This document shows positions 1 through 9,165 of a stretch of 62,864 nt of DNA, one piece after another. The DNA is from Deltaproteobacteria bacterium HGW-Deltaproteobacteria-4. GTDB lineage: Bacteria; Desulfobacterota; Desulfuromonadia; Desulfuromonadales; UBA2197. The stretch is taken from contig PHAV01000017.1 in assembly GCA_002841765.1 (NCBI GenBank), positions 1 through 62,864 on the forward strand, given 5' to 3'. The number at the start of each line of letters is the position of its first letter. Position 1 is the stretch's first letter. The translations under genes and the position numbers were made by a program. The notes beneath the pieces were generated by a model. It searched no databases, was not told where the DNA came from, and saw only the letters and a list, made by a program, of their open reading frames with translations.

Positions 1-32
1 AGGCAGTCGAGCACGTCTTTCGGTATGGCCAT
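1..32 (-). CDS. Transposase, N-terminal codons only (IS256-like)
   Basis: The minus strand has ATG at 32 preceded by GGAGG (34-43 region) and reads MAIPKDVLDC before the window ends. IS256-family transposases commonly start M-x-I-x-K-[DE]-x-[LV]-[DE]-x-L, so the frame and start fit such an enzyme, a DDE transposase that would move the element whose end lies at 75-100. Only about 10 residues are visible, so the call depends on the terminal repeat and this short match. Confidence 0.45.
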   Translation of the reverse strand, partial: MAIPKDVLDC

Positions 33-100
33 CGGTTCCTCCAGTGGTTACGGGTTGTAACCGACGATGACCATTTACACAAAGTTTTTTACACCCTCTC
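1..100 (-). mobile_element. End of an IS256-family-like insertion sequence (partial)
   Basis: Read on the minus strand, positions 100 to 75 give a terminal-repeat-like sequence (GAGAGGGTGTAAAAAACTTT and onward). This resembles the ends of IS256-family elements, which often begin with a G-rich GGGTGT block followed by an A-rich run. Inside it lie a Shine-Dalgarno GGAGG and the first codons of a short ORF that runs off the window. The rest of the element lies outside. I could not check the second inverted repeat or the target-site duplication, so the family is an inference. Confidence 0.55.
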
Positions 101-140
101 TTGCTTTCAAATATAACGAATAAATTTTTCATCTTCACCT

Positions 141-1301
141 CTATTTAAGTGGACATTTCTTGTTGTAACAAACGTCGACACCGAGTGAAATTCCTATCCC
201 CAAACTTAAAGGGGATTTTACCCCACCACTTACAGAAACACCTGATGGTCCTCCACTTACGCCGCCACCAGCACCCTCATTAAAGTAAGCAAAATCTGCT
301 CCTGCACCTACACCCCAACTTTCCTCACAAGACTCTTCACATACATCTTTTGAGTCAGAATCGGGGCCAATAGATCCGCCAATTTCGGTTCCGCCCCCTA
401 AAAACATACCGGGACCCAGCCTCCCGCAAATTGAGGTAATAGTATAACAACCACCCGAACCGCATTCGATATGTGAATGAGCGTTTAAGCCTATGAAATA
501 CAAATGAAATCCCCCTCCTAAACCTGCGCCACCAGTAGCTGACAATAATCCGTAAGGGTCGACAAAATTTGTTGGACTGTTTTGAACATAGCCATAAAGC
601 ACCATATCGTTGCCTTTGAAGCCAATCGGATCCTTGCTCACAAACCGTCCCTCCATCGGATCATAATACCGCGCCCGGTAGAAGTAGAGCCCGATCTCCT
701 TATCCCACTCCCGGCCCGTGTAGGTATAGCTGTTCACAAAATCCGTCTGCGGCGTCACCATCCCGAAGGAATCATACTCGTAACGCTGCACGACATTCTT
801 CGCGGTATCAGTGATGGCGACGATGCTACCCAGCCCGTCGGCGTGGTAGTAGTGGAAGCCACCGCTGCGCTCCAGCGCCAGATGCTCGTCGACGCCGGCG
901 CCGTGGGTGTAGTAAGTCGAGGTGATCGCGCCACTGTCGTCGGTGTAAATCTCCAGGGCGATGTTGTCGTTGTCGTAGATGTAGCTCCAGCGGCTCGTTT
1001 TGGTCACTCCGTCGATGACCGTGGTCAGCTCCTTGCTGATCCGCCGTCCCTGAGGATCGTAGGCAAAGGTCACGGTCCTCTTTTCCGTCCCCTTGACCTT
1101 CTCCATACTTGTCAGCCGGTTCTCGTCATCCCAGCTCTGCACCCAGCTCTTCTCTGCCGCGCCGGGGACAATCTTGACGGTCTGGTTGCCGTTGTCGTCG
1201 TAGCCGTACTGAAGCTGGCGCCCCTGCTCCATCCGGTTGGCCGCGTCGTGCTGGTAGCCGCTGTCCTTGGCGCCGGGGCCACTCTCGCGGTTGGGTGCCA
1301 A
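141..1301 (-). pseudogene. RHS-repeat protein, orphan C-terminal core plus variable tip (5' truncated)
   Basis: The protein has YD-repeats (YGYDDNGNQ, FAYDPQGRR) and the RHS core hallmark (YYHADGLGS, RYEYDSFG, YFYRARYYDPMEGRFVSKDP, LYGYVQNSPTNFVDPYG). It then switches to a Gly-rich tip of about 130 residues with several cysteines and no motif I recognise. Full RHS proteins exceed 1000 residues and are polymorphic surface or secreted toxins whose core encapsulates the tip. Here only about 386 residues remain: the frame is closed by a stop just upstream, the only initiator is TTG, and there is no Shine-Dalgarno site. It is probably a displaced 3' cassette next to an IS. The tip is visibly more AT-rich than the core, as expected for an exchanged tip. 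It might still be a donor cassette for recombination with an intact rhs gene elsewhere. Confidence 0.8.
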
Positions 1302-1376
1302 ATAAGGGTGTCAGGGCTACACATTTGACAGAATGCCTTTAGCTGATACTGTTTCGAGCTATCAAAAAGTCCTTCG

Positions 1377-1435
1377 ATAATCACCGAACGACAAAGCACC
1401 GCCATCGTAGCGGGGTTTTGTCGTTCGGTGATTAT
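1377..1435 (-). terminator. Long perfect hairpin downstream of comM
   Basis: A perfect 19-bp inverted repeat (arms 1377-1395 and 1417-1435, arm core TCACCGAACGACAAA) encloses a 21-nt loop, 15 bp after the comM stop. On the minus strand it is followed about 10 nt later by TTTTT, so it can act as a terminator. The stem is unusually long for a simple terminator and may be a repeat element. Confidence 0.55.
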
Positions 1436-1449
1436 TGAGGCATTTATTT

Positions 1450-2991
1450 TTACCCCATCCTTCGGTCCAAACTCCGATACTGAATCGCCTCGGCGAGATG
1501 CTGTTCGCGGATATGCTCGGAGCGCTCCAGATCGGCAATCGTCCGTGCAACCTTGAGGATGCGCGAGTAGCTGCGGGCGGAGAGGCCGAGGCGCTCGGTG
1601 ACGAGTTTGAGGAGGCGGTGGCCGGCTTCGTCCGGTTCGCAATGTTTGCGGATGAGGCGCGCCGGCATCTGGGCGTTGCAGTGGATGCGGCTGTGGCTGT
1701 GGCTGTGGCTGAGGCGTTCTTTCTGGATGGAGCGGCAGGCTTCGACGCGACCGGCGATGATCTCTGACGCTTCGGTGTCGGTGCGGTCGACGAGATCGCG
1801 ATACTTGACCGCCGGGACTTCGATCTGGATGTCGATGCGGTCGAGCAAGGGGCCGGAGATCTTGGAGCGATAACGCTGGATGATCACCGGTGTGCAGGAA
1901 CAGGGATGGGTCGGGTCGGAAAGGTAACCGCAGGGGCAGGGGTTCATCGCCGAGACGAGCATGAAGGAGGCGGGGTAAGTGAGGCTGGTGGCGGCGCGGC
2001 TGATCGTCACCTGACCGTCTTCGAGGGGCTGGCGGAGCATTTCGAGGACATTCTTCTTGAACTCGGGGAGTTCGTCCAAAAAGAGGACACCGTTGTGGGC
2101 CAGGGAGACTTCGCCGGGGCGGGGTATGGCGCCGCCGCCGATGAGGCCGGCATCGGAGACGGAATGGTGCGGCGAGCGAAAAGTGCGGTGGGTCATCAGC
2201 GAGCGGTTGCAGGGGAGGAGACCGACGATCGAATGGATCTTGGTCGTCTCCAGCGCTTCGTCGAAGCTCATCGACGGCAGGATGGTCGGCAGCCTGCGGG
2301 CGAGCATGGTCTTGCCGCTGCCGGGGGGACCAATCATTAAAATATTGTGACCACCGGCCGCGGCGACTTCGAGGGCGCGCTTGACGTGCTCCTGACCCCG
2401 CACTTCGCTGAAGTTGTCGGTGTATTCGGTAGACTGGGAAGAGTGTTCCTGGGGATCGATGACGCAGGGAGGAATGTTGATTTCGCCGCGCAAAAAGGTG
2501 ACGAGGGTGCCGAGATCGGGGAGGCCGTAGACCGGTACACTCGGAACGATTGCCCCCTCTTCGGCATTCTCGGTGGCGACAATCAGCCCGTCCAATCCCC
2601 AATCGCGGGCCCCGACCGCTACCGGCAGGATTCCCCGCACCGGCTTGATCCGTCCGTCGAGGGAGACTTCCCCCATGAAGAGATAGCGGCTTGCCGCTTT
2701 CTGGGGGATGACGCCCATCGCCACGAGGATGCCGATCGCCATCGGCAGGTCGAAGGCGGCGCCGTCCTTGCGGATATCAGCTGGGGCGAGGTTGATGGTG
2801 ATGCGGCGGGCGGGAAATTCGTAACCGGAGTTCTTGATCGCTGATTTAACGCGATCCTTGCTCTCTTTGACTGCCCCCTCCGGCAGACCAACGGTGGAGA
2901 ATTGCGGCAGCCCCTGGGCGATATCAACTTCAACCTCGACGCGGTAAGCGTCGATGCCGATCAGGGCACCTGAAAAGATCCGTGCAAGCAT
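1450..2991 (-). CDS. comM: YifB/ComM family AAA+ ATPase (Mg-chelatase-like)
   Basis: This 513-residue protein has the family's usual length and architecture. An N-terminal Lon-protease-like (ChlI) domain covers about 1-175. An AAA+ module follows with Walker A GPPGSGKT at 221-228, Walker B-type FLDELPEF near 300, then the C-terminal Mg-chelatase-type domain. ComM is a hexameric branch-migration helicase that helps integrate transforming DNA; in species without known competence its role is less clear. The ATG at 2991 is preceded by a strong AGGGAGGGG site. It is the last gene of a minus-strand run and is followed by a long hairpin. Confidence 0.95.
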   Translation of the reverse strand: MLARIFSGALIGIDAYRVEVEVDIAQGLPQFSTVGLPEGAVKESKDRVKSAIKNSGYEFPARRITINLAPADIRKDGAAFDLPMAIGILVAMGVIPQKAASRYLFMGEVSLDGRIKPVRGILPVAVGARDWGLDGLIVATENAEEGAIVPSVPVYGLPDLGTLVTFLRGEINIPPCVIDPQEHSSQSTEYTDNFSEVRGQEHVKRALEVAAAGGHNILMIGPPGSGKTMLARRLPTILPSMSFDEALETTKIHSIVGLLPCNRSLMTHRTFRSPHHSVSDAGLIGGGAIPRPGEVSLAHNGVLFLDELPEFKKNVLEMLRQPLEDGQVTISRAATSLTYPASFMLVSAMNPCPCGYLSDPTHPCSCTPVIIQRYRSKISGPLLDRIDIQIEVPAVKYRDLVDRTDTEASEIIAGRVEACRSIQKERLSHSHSHSRIHCNAQMPARLIRKHCEPDEAGHRLLKLVTERLGLSARSYSRILKVARTIADLERSEHIREQHLAEAIQYRSLDRRMG

Positions 2992-3027
2992 TTGTTTTCC
3001 CCTCCCTTTGCTTTGTCAGTAGCTCCG

Positions 3028-3993
<966 letters not shown>

Positions 3994-4046
3994 TTAAAAG
4001 TTAAGAGGGAAGATGAAACAGAAAGGGGCTGCCTGCCAAGAGCATA

Positions 4047-4325
4047 CTACCAGCGCTTGGTGATCTCGATCAGGTGGTAGCCGAACTGGGTCTTGACCGG
4101 GCCGAGGCACTCGCCGACCGGGCCGGAGAAGACGACTTCGTCGAATTCACGCACCATCTGCCCCGGCGTAAAGGCGCCGAGATCGCCGCCCTGCATGCGC
4201 GAGGGGCAGGAGGAGTTGGCTTTGGCCACCGCGCCGAAATCGGCGCCGGCCTCGATGTCGCTCTTGAGTTTCAGGCATTCAGCTTCGGTGGAGACAAGGA
4301 TGTGGCGGGCTGTTGCAGTTGCCAT
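4047..4325 (-). CDS. Peptidylprolyl isomerase, single-domain parvulin (PpiC-like)
   Basis: A 92-residue protein that is all parvulin domain. It starts ARHILVSTEAEC and has the GGDLGAF motif, the F-x-x-x-V-F segment and a C-terminal QFGYHLIEIT, the signature order of the rotamase fold. No signal peptide is visible, so it is probably cytoplasmic, like E. coli PpiC. It would catalyse cis-trans isomerisation of X-Pro bonds. The start is well supported by AGGAG 7 nt upstream. It is followed by trxB and preceded 27 nt away by an SseB-like gene. Confidence 0.9.
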   Translation of the reverse strand: MATATARHILVSTEAECLKLKSDIEAGADFGAVAKANSSCPSRMQGGDLGAFTPGQMVREFDEVVFSGPVGECLGPVKTQFGYHLIEITKRW

Positions 4326-4352
4326 GGTGAACTCCTGTATGAATTTTCGGGG

Positions 4353-4799
4353 TTAATTTTCGTTGGCGCCGGCTTCCGCCTTTTCGGCGGCCTCGGCTTC
4401 CGCCTGACAGCGTTCCACGGCCTCTTTCAGCCAGACAATCTCTTCCGGAACAAATTGTTTCGAATGGTCGGTCCCGACATTCAGCGCCCAGCACAGCGGC
4501 GGCTCCGAAGTGGCGGCGAGGAGAAAGCCCGGCACTTCGACACATTCAATCTCGGCGTCAGCCCAGGCATTCATCCGCTCGCGGCTGTCAAAGAGCATCA
4601 GATAGTCACAGCCCTCCGCTTCAATGACCAGGGGTAACACCCCTTGTCCGGCGGAAATCCCGGCCTTTTCCTTTTCATCTTCCGGGACAATCGGCACAAA
4701 GAAAGTGGTATTGAGAAAGAGATCGAAGAATTGCGATTGGTTTTCCTGATTGTTGGTGTCCTGGCGGAAGATTTCCAGGGCTTTGTCGATAGCGGTCAT
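4353..4799 (-). CDS. SseB-family N-terminal domain protein
   Basis: A 148-residue soluble protein without a signal peptide. The N-terminal part (FLNTTFFVPI, LPLVIEAEGCDYLMLFDSRER, AEIECVEVPG) follows the SseB N-terminal domain pattern seen in many small proteins of unknown function. The C-terminus is an Ala/Glu-rich helix (EAVERCQAEAEAAEKAEAG). The Shine-Dalgarno site at ATG 4799 is weak. It may be cotranscribed with the parvulin and trxB genes. No enzymatic motif is visible and its function is unknown. Confidence 0.7.
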   Translation of the reverse strand: MTAIDKALEIFRQDTNNQENQSQFFDLFLNTTFFVPIVPEDEKEKAGISAGQGVLPLVIEAEGCDYLMLFDSRERMNAWADAEIECVEVPGFLLAATSEPPLCWALNVGTDHSKQFVPEEIVWLKEAVERCQAEAEAAEKAEAGANEN

Positions 4800-4925
4800 G
4801 GAATGGGTTGGCCTTTCTGTTCAGCGGTAGGGATTACGACGATGGTTTTCTTGCTAAAATGGTCGTTAGAATAGAGGATTGGTGCGGGAAGGTAAAGAGA
4901 GAAGATTACGTTCAAGGGTGTAAAG

Positions 4926-5639
4926 TTAAAAGCCGGCGGACTCATGGCCCGCCCGATGAAAATCCGCGCGCTGTTGCTCGCCCCACGCTTGCCAATCAAA
5001 GCCGTCGAAATCGATCAGCATCGCAAGGGGGATAAAGGTATCGAGCTCGGCGCTGTCAAGACCGCAGAGCTCCTTGGCAAAGGCGCGCAATAAGATAAAC
5101 TCTTCAGTAAAGAGTTGCTGGAAGTCATGGCGCAGTTTGTCGATCTCCAGCGGGTTGAGGCCGATAAAGTTGCGGGAGCACCACTCCCCGAGAAAGATCT
5201 CACCGCTGAGATCGATCTGCGGCAGGCCGTGCAATCGGCAGGTCATCGGGCGATAGGCATAAACGAGGCAGCGGCCGGCGGGATCAAGGAGAGGGCAGGG
5301 GGTGAGATCATTCTCGGGCATCTCGGTCCAGAGGCTGTCGTCCATGTGGTTGAGGAGGTAGGGAGGGGAAAAACCGGGCCAGCGTTCCTGCAAATCCACC
5401 AAGCGGGTTTCGGCCTTGGCCACCACCCCGGCGCGAATAACGGCGGGGAGTTGATCGAAGCCGGCCCGCAACAGGCAAGCATCAAGGAGGGAGATATCGA
5501 AGAGGCCGCGGCAGCAGCCGCTGCAACCGTCGGCGCAGACTATGGCGTTCGGCATTTCGCCCTGTTGGGCGGCAAACCATTGGTCAAGGGAGGTGAGGAG
5601 AGCGCGATAGCGCCGGAGAAGTTCGTGCATGGTCGCCAT
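4926..5639 (-). CDS. YkgJ-family cysteine cluster protein (Zn/Fe-chelating)
   Basis: The cysteine pattern is diagnostic of the YkgJ/CxxCxxCC family: CADGCSGCC early, then CPLLDPAGRCLVY with RPMTCRLHG, then EWCSRNF. These residues are thought to bind an iron-sulfur cluster or zinc; no reaction is established. From the chosen ATG at 5639 the protein is about 237 residues (MATMHELLRRYR). A longer frame up to 5714 exists, but it would run into the predicted promoter of the divergent regulator gene at 5694-5722, so the shorter start is preferred. ATG 5630 is equally possible, since neither has a clear ribosome binding site. Confidence 0.85.
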   Translation of the reverse strand: MATMHELLRRYRALLTSLDQWFAAQQGEMPNAIVCADGCSGCCRGLFDISLLDACLLRAGFDQLPAVIRAGVVAKAETRLVDLQERWPGFSPPYLLNHMDDSLWTEMPENDLTPCPLLDPAGRCLVYAYRPMTCRLHGLPQIDLSGEIFLGEWCSRNFIGLNPLEIDKLRHDFQQLFTEEFILLRAFAKELCGLDSAELDTFIPLAMLIDFDGFDWQAWGEQQRADFHRAGHESAGF

Positions 5640-5693
5640 TGTCGCAGAATCGCAGCGGCAGTGCAATCCGGCGCAAAGAGGGAGCGGAAGCGC

Positions 5694-5722
5694 TTGACTT
5701 GTCGATTGGGGCAAAGTAAAAC
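5694..5722 (+). promoter_or_regulatory. Sigma-70-type promoter for the XRE-cupin gene
   Basis: TTGACT (5694-5699), a 17-nt spacer and TAAAAC (5717-5722) lie about 50 nt upstream of the regulator's ATG at 5769. This is the only convincing -35/-10 pair between the divergent genes. The prediction is by eye. Confidence 0.5.
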
Positions 5723-5768
5723 ATTGTCACAGCAGAAGGAATGTGCCGAATCAATAAAAGGTGAGCTT

Positions 5769-6362
5769 ATGGATTGTTTTCGTGAAGAAGTCCGGGAGTT
5801 ACAGATCGGCTTTAAAATCCGCCGGATCCGCCAGGAACGGCGGATGACGCTGCAGGCTCTTGCCGATGCCACCGGCCTCTCCAAGCCGCTCCTTTCCCAG
5901 ATCGAAAATGAGCAGGTGATTCCGCCGCTGGCGACTTTGCTGCGCATCGCCAAGGCCTTTCGCGTGCCGCTGCAATCCTTCTTTCAGGAAGAGGGGAGTT
6001 CGGCCCGCTGTGTTCTGACCAAAGCCGGGGAGAGCCGCAAAATGTTACGTCGCCCGGTCGATGGTGAGCATCCTATCCTTTATACGTATCACTCCCTCGC
6101 CTACGGCAAGAAGAATCGCAGTCTCGAACCGTTTCTCGTCGAATTCGATCTGGGTGAATGGCGGGATGAAATGATGGTCAGCCATGAAGGGGAGGAATTT
6201 GTCTTTCTTCTCGACGGTGAAATCGACCTGCACTATGCCGACCAGATTTATGCCATGAGTGCCGGCGATTCGGCTTATTACGATTCAACGGAACCCCATG
6301 CCTTTATCGCCAAGGGGACGGTGCGGCCGCGCGCGGTGGCGGTAATTTTTTCGCGGAATTGA
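5769..6362 (+). CDS. XRE-family transcriptional regulator with cupin sensor domain
   Basis: A 197-residue protein. An N-terminal helix-turn-helix of the Xre/Cro type (IRRIRQERRMTLQALADATG, then LSKPLLSQIENEQVIPP) spans about residues 13-70. A C-terminal cupin fold (about 115-195) shows HEGEEFVFLLDGEIDL and AYYDSTEPHAFIAKG. This architecture is common in local regulators of metabolic or thiol genes, where the cupin binds a small ligand. The ATG at 5769 has AGGTGA 5 nt upstream; the frame stays open further 5' but that part overlaps the divergent gene. The elbB gene follows after 31 nt, suggesting co-transcription. The ligand is unknown. Confidence 0.88.
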   Translation: MDCFREEVRELQIGFKIRRIRQERRMTLQALADATGLSKPLLSQIENEQVIPPLATLLRIAKAFRVPLQSFFQEEGSSARCVLTKAGESRKMLRRPVDGEHPILYTYHSLAYGKKNRSLEPFLVEFDLGEWRDEMMVSHEGEEFVFLLDGEIDLHYADQIYAMSAGDSAYYDSTEPHAFIAKGTVRPRAVAVIFSRN

Positions 6363-6393
6363 CAAAAAAATATTTCAGTAAAGGAGTGCGACG

Positions 6394-7053
6394 ATGAAGA
6401 AGATCGGTGTCATCCTCTCAGGCTGCGGCGTTTATGACGGCAGCGAAATTCACGAAGCAGTCATCACTCTACTCGCCATCGATCGGGCCGGGGCAGAAGC
6501 GGTGTGCATGGCGCCGAATGTGGCGCAGCTGCATGTCGTCAACCATCTCAGCGGGGAAGTCGAAGCTGGCGTGAGTCGCAATGTCCTGGTCGAAGCGGCG
6601 CGTATTGCTCGCGGCAAGATTCGCGATCTCAGTACGGTCAGTGCCACTGATCTCGATGCGGTGATCCTCCCCGGCGGTTTCGGTGCGGCGAAGAATCTTT
6701 CGACCTTTGCTCTGAGTGGGGCCGATTGCTCCCTCAATAGCGAGGTCGATCGTTTGCTCAAGGAGATGTTTGCCGCCAGGAAACCGATCGGCGCCATCTG
6801 TATCGCTCCGGCGGTCCTGGCCCGCGCCCTCGGTAAGGTCGCCCCGATTACCGTGACCATTGGCAACGATATCGGGACCGCGGCGGCGATCAAGGCGACC
6901 GGGGCGCAGCATGAGACCTGTCCGGTGCGGGAATTCGTCATCGATCGCGAGCACAAGATCGTCAGTACGCCGGCCTATATGCTTGCCGGTCGGATCAGTG
7001 AAGCCGCCGACGGCATTGAGAAGACCGTGCGGGCGGTGATCTCTCTTCTCTGA
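6394..7053 (+). CDS. elbB: ElbB-type DJ-1/PfpI superfamily glyoxalase
   Basis: The start MKKIGVILSGCGVYDGSEIHE and the segments ILPGGFGAAKNLS and PIGAICIAPAVLAR match ElbB (isoprenoid biosynthesis glyoxalase / sigma cross-reacting protein 27A), a class I glutamine amidotransferase-like fold. The cysteine in GAICIAP is at the nucleophile elbow. E. coli ElbB has weak glyoxalase activity and was linked to isoprenoid yield; its true role is unsettled. Length (219 aa) is normal. AAGGAG lies 8 nt before the ATG. The placement directly behind an XRE-cupin regulator suggests shared regulation. Confidence 0.92.
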   Translation: MKKIGVILSGCGVYDGSEIHEAVITLLAIDRAGAEAVCMAPNVAQLHVVNHLSGEVEAGVSRNVLVEAARIARGKIRDLSTVSATDLDAVILPGGFGAAKNLSTFALSGADCSLNSEVDRLLKEMFAARKPIGAICIAPAVLARALGKVAPITVTIGNDIGTAAAIKATGAQHETCPVREFVIDREHKIVSTPAYMLAGRISEAADGIEKTVRAVISLL

Positions 7054-7122
7054 TTTCTCCTTGCGTCCTAGTGCAGATCTGTTAGTCTTTTTCGCGTTAA
7101 CCCTCAACCTAAGGAGCGAACT

Positions 7123-7281
7123 ATGAAGAGTTATCGTTGTGTGATCTGTGACTACATCTACGACCCTGTCATCGGTGACCGGGACAATGGCGTTGCTGCC
7201 GGCACCCCTTTTGAAGATATCCCTGACGATTGGGTCTGCCCGATCTGCGGGGCAGACAAAAGCAACTTTGAAGAGGTCTGA
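7123..7281 (+). CDS. Rubredoxin
   Basis: A 52-residue electron-transfer protein with two CxxC knuckles, [12 protein letters not shown] and [16 protein letters not shown], which hold one Fe in a FeS4 site. Rubredoxins in anaerobes feed superoxide reductase, rubrerythrin or oxygen reductases. No partner gene is adjacent here, so the client is unknown. The ATG follows AAGGAG at 8 nt. It stands alone between elbB and cooT and is closed by a hairpin at 7294-7329. Confidence 0.97.
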   Translation: MKSYRCVICDYIYDPVIGDRDNGVAAGTPFEDIPDDWVCPICGADKSNFEEV

Positions 7282-7293
7282 TGGTTGTGGTAA

Positions 7294-7329
7294 AAAGGAG
7301 TGTTTGCGGTTGACAGCAAACGCTCCTTT
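7294..7329 (+). terminator. Hairpin terminator after rubredoxin
   Basis: A 14-bp stem (arm AAAGGAGTGTTTGC at 7294-7307, partner at 7316-7329, one G-T wobble) with an 8-nt loop starts 13 nt after the rubredoxin stop. It has no clean T tail, but the downstream arm ends in CTCCTTT. It may work as a terminator in both directions. Confidence 0.6.
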
Positions 7330-7367
7330 CCGCTAGTTTGAACATCCCTTACTCAGAAGGTCTATCC

Positions 7368-7553
7368 ATGTGCAGCGATCACGGCCCCTTCCTGCTCGTA
7401 CAGGGAGAACAAGAAGAGTCTCTGGCTGAAATCAGTTCGATTCTGGTCCTTGCCGACGGACTGAAACTTGTCGATGTTTATGGCAGGAGTCGCACTGTCA
7501 GGGGGGCGATCCGGGAGATAAATATCCTCGAACACCGGGTCATCATCGACTGA
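7368..7553 (+). CDS. cooT: CooT-family nickel-binding protein
   Basis: A 61-residue protein starting MCSDHG, with the conserved Cys2 of the CooT family, then ILVLADGLKLVDVYGRSRTVRGAIREINILEHRVIID. This is close in pattern to CooT, a small dimeric Ni(II)-binding protein that uses Cys2 and assists carbon monoxide dehydrogenase maturation. No CODH gene is in the window, so here it may serve another nickel enzyme. AGAAGG precedes the ATG; an in-frame TTG further up lacks Cys2 at position 2 and is rejected. Confidence 0.82.
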   Translation: MCSDHGPFLLVQGEQEESLAEISSILVLADGLKLVDVYGRSRTVRGAIREINILEHRVIID

Positions 7554-7566
7554 TATTTTCATTGTA

Positions 7567-7666
7567 GCAACCGCTAGGGGAGTGCAACGGCACTGAGAGT
7601 TCCATTTGACGATGGAACGACCCTTCGAACCTGATCCGGGTGATACCGGCGTAGGGAAGCGGCAGG
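7567..7666 (+). promoter_or_regulatory. TPP riboswitch (THI element)
   Basis: The conserved core is present in order: CTAGGGGAGTGC, CACTGAGAG, a variable hairpin (TTCCA/TGGAA), GACCCTTCGAACCTGATC, the CCGGGT/ACCGG stem and GCGTAGGGAAGC. P1 closes between CCGCT (7571-7575) and AGCGG (7658-7662). TPP riboswitches shut off thiamine genes when thiamine pyrophosphate is abundant. A terminator follows at 7682-7713, so control is most likely by transcription attenuation of thiED and possibly thiC. Confidence 0.95.
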
Positions 7667-7681
7667 ACGGACCGATAACGG

Positions 7682-7713
7682 ACCGCCGTGCCTTCCCGGT
7701 ACGGCGGTTTTTT
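7682..7713 (+). terminator. Riboswitch-controlled intrinsic terminator
   Basis: A perfect 8-bp stem (ACCGCCGT 7682-7689 with ACGGCGGT 7701-7708), an 11-nt loop, and a T6 run starting at the stem end. It lies 28 nt before the thiED ATG and 20 nt after the riboswitch core, as in known TPP expression platforms. The antiterminator pairing was not worked out in detail. Confidence 0.85.
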
Positions 7714-7740
7714 CATGCGCGCACGCGCGACAGAAGAAAT

Positions 7741-9165
7741 ATGACGATTTCCGGCCTTTACCTGATCACTGACGATAATCGCGATGGCGCCCTGCTCGGC
7801 CGGATAACGGCGGCGCTGCGCGGCGGCGTCCGTATTCTCCAGTACCGGGATAAGCACGCCACGCCGACCGAGCAGGGGGCGATGGCGATGCGCCTCGTTG
7901 CCCTCTGTCATCAAGCCGGAGCGATCCTGATCATTAACGACGATGTACAGCTCGCCCGCGACTGCAACGCTGACGGTGTTCATCTCGGTCAGAAGGACGG
8001 CGAAGTTGCCGCCGCCCGCGCTCTTCTCGGTCCGGAAAAATTGATCGGTGTCTCGACCCGCACCGTGGCCGAGGCGCAACGTGCAGCCGCGGCCGGCGCC
8101 GATTATATCGGTCTCGGCAGTCTTTATCCGACCACGACCAAGGGTGACGCCGTCGTCATCGGCCTCGATGGATTGCGGGCGGTGCGGGCCGCGGTGGCTC
8201 TGCCGATCGTCGCCATCGGCGGCATTGCTCGCGACAATGCCGGCGCGGTGATTGCCGCCGGCGCCGACTGCGTCGCGGTGGTCTCGGCGGTGATGGGCAC
8301 GCCCCGTCCTGAAGTGGCCGCCAAAGAGCTGAACCTCCTCTTTAACCGTCTGCTCCCCAGGCCGCAAGGGCGGGTGCTGACGATTGCCGGCTCCGATTCC
8401 GGGGGCGGCGCCGGTATTCAGGCCGATCTCAAGACCATCACCCTCCTCGGCAGTTACGGGATGAGTGCCATTACCGCTTTGACCGCCCAGAATACTTGCG
8501 GCGTCAGCGCCATTCACGCCGTGCCGCCGGAGTTTGTCGACGCGCAACTCGAAGCGGTCCTCAGCGATATCGGCGCCGATACGGTCAAGACCGGTATGCT
8601 CCTCAACGCCGGGATTATCGCCGTCGTTGCGGCGGCGATCCAGCGTCACAGCCTTCTTGCGGTGGTCGATCCGGTAATGATTGCTAAAGGGGGGGCTGCC
8701 TTGTTGCAGGACGAAGCGATTGCGACGCTGCGTCACGAGTTGATCCCGCAGGCCTATCTCCTTACCCCTAATCTCCCCGAGGCCGAGGCTCTCACCGGAT
8801 TGACGATCAGCAACGAAGCGGAGATGAGCCATGCCGCCAGGGCGTTGCAAGGATTCGGGGCTGCCAACGTTCTCCTCAAGGGCGGGCACCTGGCCGGTGA
8901 CGAGGCGGTCGATCTCCTCCTTTGCGGCGACCAGTTGCACCGATTTGTCACTCCGCGCATCGTCACCACCAACACCCACGGCACCGGTTGCACCTTTGCC
9001 GCGGCCATTGCGACTTTCCTTGCCCAGGGCTGGCCGTTGCCGGAAGCGGTCGGCCGCGCCAAGACGTTTCTGCAGGCCGCCATCGCCAGTGCTCTGCCGC
9101 TGGGAAGTGGGCACGGCCCGGTCAATCACTGGCAGGGAGCAAAGGCAGTGACGCGTGACTTGTAA
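7741..9165 (+). CDS. thiED: Bifunctional thiamine-phosphate synthase / HMP(-P) kinase (ThiE-ThiD fusion)
   Basis: A 474-residue fusion. Residues 1-205 are ThiE (LYLITDD start, ILQYRDK, ADGVHLGQ, GADYIGLGSLYPTTTK, PIVAIGGI), which joins HMP-PP and thiazole phosphate to thiamine phosphate. Residues about 210-470 are ThiD (TIAGSDSGGGAGIQADLK, VKTGML, LTPNLPEAEALTG, THGTGCTFAAAIA), which phosphorylates HMP and HMP-P. Thus one chain makes HMP-PP and uses it. It is the first gene after the TPP riboswitch. The ATG at 7741 starts the ThiE fold; an upstream in-frame ATG at 7606 lies inside the riboswitch and is rejected. The stop lies in the repeat at 9148-9235, which supplies the last few codons. Confidence 0.95.
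   Translation: MTISGLYLITDDNRDGALLGRITAALRGGVRILQYRDKHATPTEQGAMAMRLVALCHQAGAILIINDDVQLARDCNADGVHLGQKDGEVAAARALLGPEKLIGVSTRTVAEAQRAAAAGADYIGLGSLYPTTTKGDAVVIGLDGLRAVRAAVALPIVAIGGIARDNAGAVIAAGADCVAVVSAVMGTPRPEVAAKELNLLFNRLLPRPQGRVLTIAGSDSGGGAGIQADLKTITLLGSYGMSAITALTAQNTCGVSAIHAVPPEFVDAQLEAVLSDIGADTVKTGMLLNAGIIAVVAAAIQRHSLLAVVDPVMIAKGGAALLQDEAIATLRHELIPQAYLLTPNLPEAEALTGLTISNEAEMSHAARALQGFGAANVLLKGGHLAGDEAVDLLLCGDQLHRFVTPRIVTTNTHGTGCTFAAAIATFLAQGWPLPEAVGRAKTFLQAAIASALPLGSGHGPVNHWQGAKAVTRDL

Noticed and set aside
5115-5768. N-terminal extension of the XRE-cupin regulator
   Set aside because: The frame stays open, but the extension lies under the divergent YkgJ gene and upstream of the predicted promoter; the ATG at 5769 has a good ribosome binding site.
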